Below are positions 61,096 to 64,000 of a DNA stretch of 64,000 nucleotides, piece by piece. Source of the DNA: CAZGXM01 sp964529795 (GTDB taxonomy: Bacteria > Bacillota > JADQBR01); the NCBI GenBank assembly GCA_964529795.1, contig CAZGXM010000003.1, positions 1 to 64,000 on the forward strand. Direction: 5' to 3'. The position numbers and the translations under genes are program-made. Under the pieces are notes generated by a model. That model was not told the DNA's origin. It saw only the letters and a list, made by a program, of their open reading frames with translations, and ran no database searches. How positions within the stretch are numbered: the stretch's first letter is position 1; each line of letters begins with the position of its first letter.

Positions 61096-61536
61096 ATGAC
61101 CGCACAAGTTTTTGCGTTATTACTTGCATGTGCAGCAGGGATTGCAATGGCCGTTCAAGGATCTTTAAATTCCGTATTGGGCAAAGTTATCGGGCGCATG
61201 GAAGCTACTTTAATCGTGCATGTTATCGGGAGTATAGTGGTGGCAGTTATTTTATTGTTTCGATTCGGGGACGGCGACTTTACCAAAATACCCCAGGCAC
61301 CCTGGTATGTCTACTTGGGTGGTTTGATTAATGTTTTAATCATTTACGGGGTGGTTGCCAGTATCCCCAAGGTGGGAGTAGCTCTGGCAACTACAGCCAT
61401 TATTGTGGGACAGGTTTCCACGGCATTGCTGATAGATCATTTCGGGATGTTTGGTTTGGAGAAACTGTCTTTTACCTGGTGGAAGTTTGCCGGCTTGGTA
61501 CTACTTGCTGCAGGTAGCAAATTAATGTTGAATTAG
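61096..61536 (+). CDS. Small DMT-family transporter-like membrane protein
   Basis: A 146-residue protein with about five helices. VQGSLNSVLGKVIGRMEATL and the five-helix length resemble the DUF606/YdcZ branch of the drug/metabolite superfamily. Usually these half-size proteins work as dimers or pairs; only one is here. Substrate unknown. AAAAGGGG precedes ATG 61096. Confidence 0.78.
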   Translation: MTAQVFALLLACAAGIAMAVQGSLNSVLGKVIGRMEATLIVHVIGSIVVAVILLFRFGDGDFTKIPQAPWYVYLGGLINVLIIYGVVASIPKVGVALATTAIIVGQVSTALLIDHFGMFGLEKLSFTWWKFAGLVLLAAGSKLMLN

Positions 61537-61552
61537 CAAGCAGGATTACCTC

Positions 61553-61581
61553 TTGACAACAAAGTTAAAATACGTCATACT
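61553..61581 (+). promoter_or_regulatory. Promoter for tRNA-Met pair
   Basis: TTGACA (61553-61558), 17-base spacer, CATACT (61576-61581). Confidence 0.6.
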
Positions 61582-61593
61582 TTATAAGTGCGG

Positions 61594-61669
61594 TGCGGGG
61601 TGGAGCAGCTGGCAGCTCGTCGGGCTCATAACCCGGAGGTCGTAGGTTCGAATCCTGCCCCCGCAACCA
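61594..61669 (+). tRNA. Initiator tRNA-fMet (CAU)
   Basis: 76 bases with encoded CCA. Anticodon CAT at 61627-61629. Anticodon stem has three G:C pairs (GGG/CCC) and D-stem A11:U24, both initiator marks. Position 1 is T, which could pair with A72, instead of the usual C1xA72 mismatch. All stems fold. Confidence 0.95.
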
Positions 61670-61678
61670 TTAGTTTTT

Positions 61679-61755
61679 GGCGGTGTAGCTCAGTTGGTAA
61701 GAGCATACGGTTCATACCCGTAGAGTCGTAGGTTCGAGTCCTACCACCGCTACCA
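61679..61755 (+). tRNA. Elongator tRNA-Met (CAU)
   Basis: 77 bases with encoded CCA. Anticodon CAT in loop TTCATAC. Stems TACGG/CCGTA and GTAGG/CCTAC; C11:G24 as in elongators; G1:U72 at the end of the acceptor stem. Matches elongator Met rather than the Ile2 tRNA that also carries CAU, but a modification-based identity cannot be excluded. Confidence 0.92.
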
Positions 61756-61840
61756 ACGTTGACATCCTGTTGGTTATGAGACCGCTCACCGGTTTGTAGT
61801 GGTGCTTGAGGGGCTCATCCTGTGGGTAAATTTAAATTTT

Positions 61841-61867
61841 TAGCCTCGCGTAATGCGAGGTTTTTTG
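61841..61867 (+). terminator. Terminator after tRNA pair
   Basis: CCTCGC/GCGAGG with GTAAT loop and six T. Confidence 0.9.
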
Positions 61868-61871
61868 TATT

Positions 61872-61939
61872 TTTGTCGGAAATTACGTTTGTTTAGCCGC
61901 CTGTCCCCGACAAAGATTGCAGTATGCTTGTTCTATAAT
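61872..61939 (+). promoter_or_regulatory. Spo0A-type promoter for spoIIE
   Basis: TTTGTCGGA (61872-61880) and, inverted, CCCGACAAA (61906-61914) are close to the 0A box TTTGTCGAA. TATAAT is at 61934-61939, with no good -35, as expected for a Spo0A~P-activated promoter. Bacillus spoIIE has the same control. Confidence 0.6.
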
Positions 61940-61964
61940 GGGATAGTAAAGGGCGGTGGCAAAA

Positions 61965-64000
61965 ATGTACAATGAAACAGATGTTTATCCTTACCGCAGG
62001 GAATATAAGAAAACAGAAAGGAAAAAGCGGGTAAAAACCACTAATAAATTTGGAGACTATGCCGGTACCAAGCTGGGCTCCGCTGCCGGGCGCCTGTGGC
62101 AAAACCTGGTGGGCTATTTTTCCTTTAAAGGCCTTTTCCTGGTTGCGGCAGCGTTTTTTTTGGGGAGAGCGGTGATGTTAGGTGAATTGATGCCTTTTGG
62201 GCCGGCTTATTTAATTGCCGTAACCAGCGTTCGCAGAAGCAGTCTTCCTCCGGTGCTTATTGCTGTATTGGTGGGAATGTTTACGCAACTACACGGGATG
62301 CTTGCATGGGAACATCTATTTGTAATGCTTTTATTAACCGCTACCGGCAGCCTTTATCCCATAAAATATGAACGGCGGTGGCTGGTTGCCTCCTTGATGG
62401 CGTTTGTTGCCATTATCCTGGTTAAAGGCCTCTGGAGTATTTTCAGTGAGGCTACGATTTATCGTTGGGTAACAATTATTTTTGAAGGAGTCTTTGCCGG
62501 AGCGCTGGCAGCGGCATTTACATTGTTGTTAAATGCTTTGGAGAGCAAACGAGGGTTACGGGCGCTTGCTCCGGAAGAAACCTTGTGCCTGATAATTGCA
62601 GTAATTGGCGTCTTAATCGGAATGGGAGATATTGATATGGTAAGTTTTTCCTTGCAGCGATTGGCGGGGAGTTTTTTGGTGATGCTGGTTGCTTTAGGCG
62701 GAGGTGCCGGTGCCGGCGCGGCGGCAGGAACACTGGTGGGAATTGTTCCCGGCATAACCAAGATTGCAGCTCCGGCAATGGCAGGAGCCTTTGCTTTAGG
62801 TGGTTTTTTGGCCGGGATTTTCTATGATTACGGTAAATTGGGGGTAGCCGGGGGATACATTCTCGGGAATATGATATTTTCCGTATATTTATTGGACCGG
62901 GCCGCTACAATTACCCGGTTTGGAGAAATTCTCATTGCCTCTGCCGCTTTGCTGTTGGTGGTTCCCGGCTGGCAAAAACAGTTGGCAGGATTGTTCGTCA
63001 GCAGCCGTGATGCTGAAATACATACTCAACTGGCGGGTATCAGCGGCAAAAAGGTGAGAGACCTGGCGAAAGTTTTTTCCGAATTGGCCGGAAGTTTCAG
63101 TGAAACTGCCGGGACCACTTTGGAAACAAGCTTGGATGACGATATGGCCAATATCATGGATTTAATTATAGACAAGGTATGTAATCAGTGTCCAATGACC
63201 AACAAATGCTGGCGAACGGATTTTTACAGCACTTATAAAAATTTGCTGCGGCTGTTTATCCTTGCAGAAAACAACGGCAGGGTATCCAGGAAGGATATTT
63301 CCGCAAACATTAACAGCAGATGTACCCGGGCCGGGGAGATAGCTACGGCGGTTAACTTTTTGCTGGAAACTTATCAAGTGGACCGGTTTTGGCGGCGCAG
63401 GCTGGAAGAAAGCAAGGATTTGGTGGCATTACAGCTAAGCGGAATAGCTGAAGTGATGGAAAAACTGGTAGATTCCTTAATGTTGGAAGTGGAGAAGAGA
63501 GGGGATTTGGAGATGGTTTTAGCCAGGGAATTGAGCAAAGAAGGGGTTGTATACTTTGAGCTTGGCGTTTACAGGCGCGGCCGGAAGAACTTGGAAATAA
63601 ATGTAAAGCACAGGCCTTGCGGCGGCAATGAGTTGTGTCGCGGTAAAATCGTACCGGTTGTTTCCAGAGTGATTGGGCGACCTTATGCGGTGGACAGGCG
63701 TGTATGTCCCATCCATTCGGGGGCTGCAAACTGCCAGCTGCGGTTAATTCCGTCCTGGACCTACCACTTGGAAATCGGTATTGCGCAAAGGGCCAAAAAA
63801 GGCACTGCTATCTGTGGGGACAAAGTAGCTACTCTTGATTTACAGGAAGGAAAACGGGCGCTGTTTATCAGTGACGGTATGGGAGTGGGGCCCAAAGCAG
63901 CCAAAGAAAGCAGTGTCACTGTAAATTTGCTGTATAAATTACTGGAAACCGGCTTTTCTACGGAGGTGGCGGTGAAAACAGTTAATTCAATTATGGCCAT
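61965..64000 (+). CDS. spoIIE: Stage II sporulation protein E, partial
   Basis: Open for about 678 codons to the window edge. N-terminal hydrophobic half (about ten helices, 60-310), a central domain with CNQCPMTNKCW and SRCTRAG cysteines, and the start of the PP2C phosphatase (LFISDGMGVGPKAAKESS near the end). SpoIIE dephosphorylates SpoIIAA to release sigma F in the forespore and shapes the polar septum. ATG 61965 lies behind GGGCGGTGG. tRNA genes before spoIIE match Bacillus. The C-terminus is outside the window. Confidence 0.96.
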   Translation, partial: MYNETDVYPYRREYKKTERKKRVKTTNKFGDYAGTKLGSAAGRLWQNLVGYFSFKGLFLVAAAFFLGRAVMLGELMPFGPAYLIAVTSVRRSSLPPVLIAVLVGMFTQLHGMLAWEHLFVMLLLTATGSLYPIKYERRWLVASLMAFVAIILVKGLWSIFSEATIYRWVTIIFEGVFAGALAAAFTLLLNALESKRGLRALAPEETLCLIIAVIGVLIGMGDIDMVSFSLQRLAGSFLVMLVALGGGAGAGAAAGTLVGIVPGITKIAAPAMAGAFALGGFLAGIFYDYGKLGVAGGYILGNMIFSVYLLDRAATITRFGEILIASAALLLVVPGWQKQLAGLFVSSRDAEIHTQLAGISGKKVRDLAKVFSELAGSFSETAGTTLETSLDDDMANIMDLIIDKVCNQCPMTNKCWRTDFYSTYKNLLRLFILAENNGRVSRKDISANINSRCTRAGEIATAVNFLLETYQVDRFWRRRLEESKDLVALQLSGIAEVMEKLVDSLMLEVEKRGDLEMVLARELSKEGVVYFELGVYRRGRKNLEINVKHRPCGGNELCRGKIVPVVSRVIGRPYAVDRRVCPIHSGAANCQLRLIPSWTYHLEIGIAQRAKKGTAICGDKVATLDLQEGKRALFISDGMGVGPKAAKESSVTVNLLYKLLETGFSTEVAVKTVNSIMA

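Overview
The window is from the chromosome of an endospore-forming, Gram-positive anaerobe, most likely a Peptococcaceae-type member of the Clostridia (genus not determined). It carries sporulation genes for several stages and compartments: csfB/gin, yabG, spoVG, spoVT, yabP, yabQ, spoIIE, a Spo0E-like peptide, PdaB-like and CwlD-like enzymes and SPOCS/LysM coat-type proteins. It also has AbrB, Veg and YabA, a Met T-box, AGGAGG-type ribosome binding sites with many TTG/GTG starts, and an electron-bifurcating type Fix/Etf cluster. Gene order follows the classic Bacillus tmk-to-spoIIE segment with insertions and losses: no yaaR is seen between darA and holB, and no rnmV between the rpfB-like gene and ksgA.

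Layout. 1-2.0 kb: edge of a PAS-like gene, a dicluster ferredoxin, a PdaB-like deacetylase and csfB. 2.2-8.4 kb: a dense operon, yaaO-tmk-darA-holB-ricT-yabA-trmN6-rsmI, closed by a terminator and convergent abrB. 8.8-14.7 kb: T-box-controlled metG, then tatD, a 3D-domain cell-wall protein, ksgA, a YkuK-like protein and a small ORF. 14.7-19.3 kb: LysM/SleB hydrolase, glycosyltransferase, yabG, veg and a CAP-domain protein. 19.3-24.5 kb: an accessory island with a run of hairpins, two GT2 glycosyltransferases flanking two tandem trypsin-like proteases, and a broken glycosyltransferase that runs into a 100-N scaffold gap. 24.6-35 kb: a triple-SPOCS/LysM protein, fixABCX, a Spo0E-like peptide, lgt, a CwlD-like amidase, a LysR remnant, an L,D-transpeptidase and a beta-propeller/SPOCS/LysM fusion. 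35-45.6 kb: ispE, a GntR regulator, a nucleotidyltransferase, yqhV, purR, ilvA, spoVG, glmU, prs, a PRC-barrel protein, rplY, pth and a PrsW-like membrane protein. 45.7-57 kb: mfd, prsA, spoVT, mazG, hup, a SpoIID-like protein, yabP, yabQ, a sigma-region-4-like protein, divIC, yabR and ppx. 57-64 kb: a hypothetical gene, a second L,D-transpeptidase, a two-component system, a Pho-box-like promoter driving a very short transcript, a small transporter, two tRNA-Met genes and the first two thirds of spoIIE.

Themes. Housekeeping genes for translation quality, nucleotide supply and replication control alternate with sporulation genes. By eye I find promoter-like sequences matching the consensus of sigma F (csfB), sigma E (yabP), sigma G (spoVT), sigma K (yabG and the triple-SPOCS gene) and sigma H (spoVG), plus Spo0A boxes before spoIIE. 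In several cases the matching sigma factor is the one known to control the Bacillus homologue.

The most unusual items are the seven-repeat FG-GAP propeller fused to SPOCS and LysM, the tandem proteases inside a glycosyltransferase island, the two-component-linked short RNA unit, the DnaA-box triplet before a stand-alone sigma-4-like protein, and the hairpin cluster at 19.4-19.6 kb. No CRISPR array, phage or intact insertion sequence was recognised.
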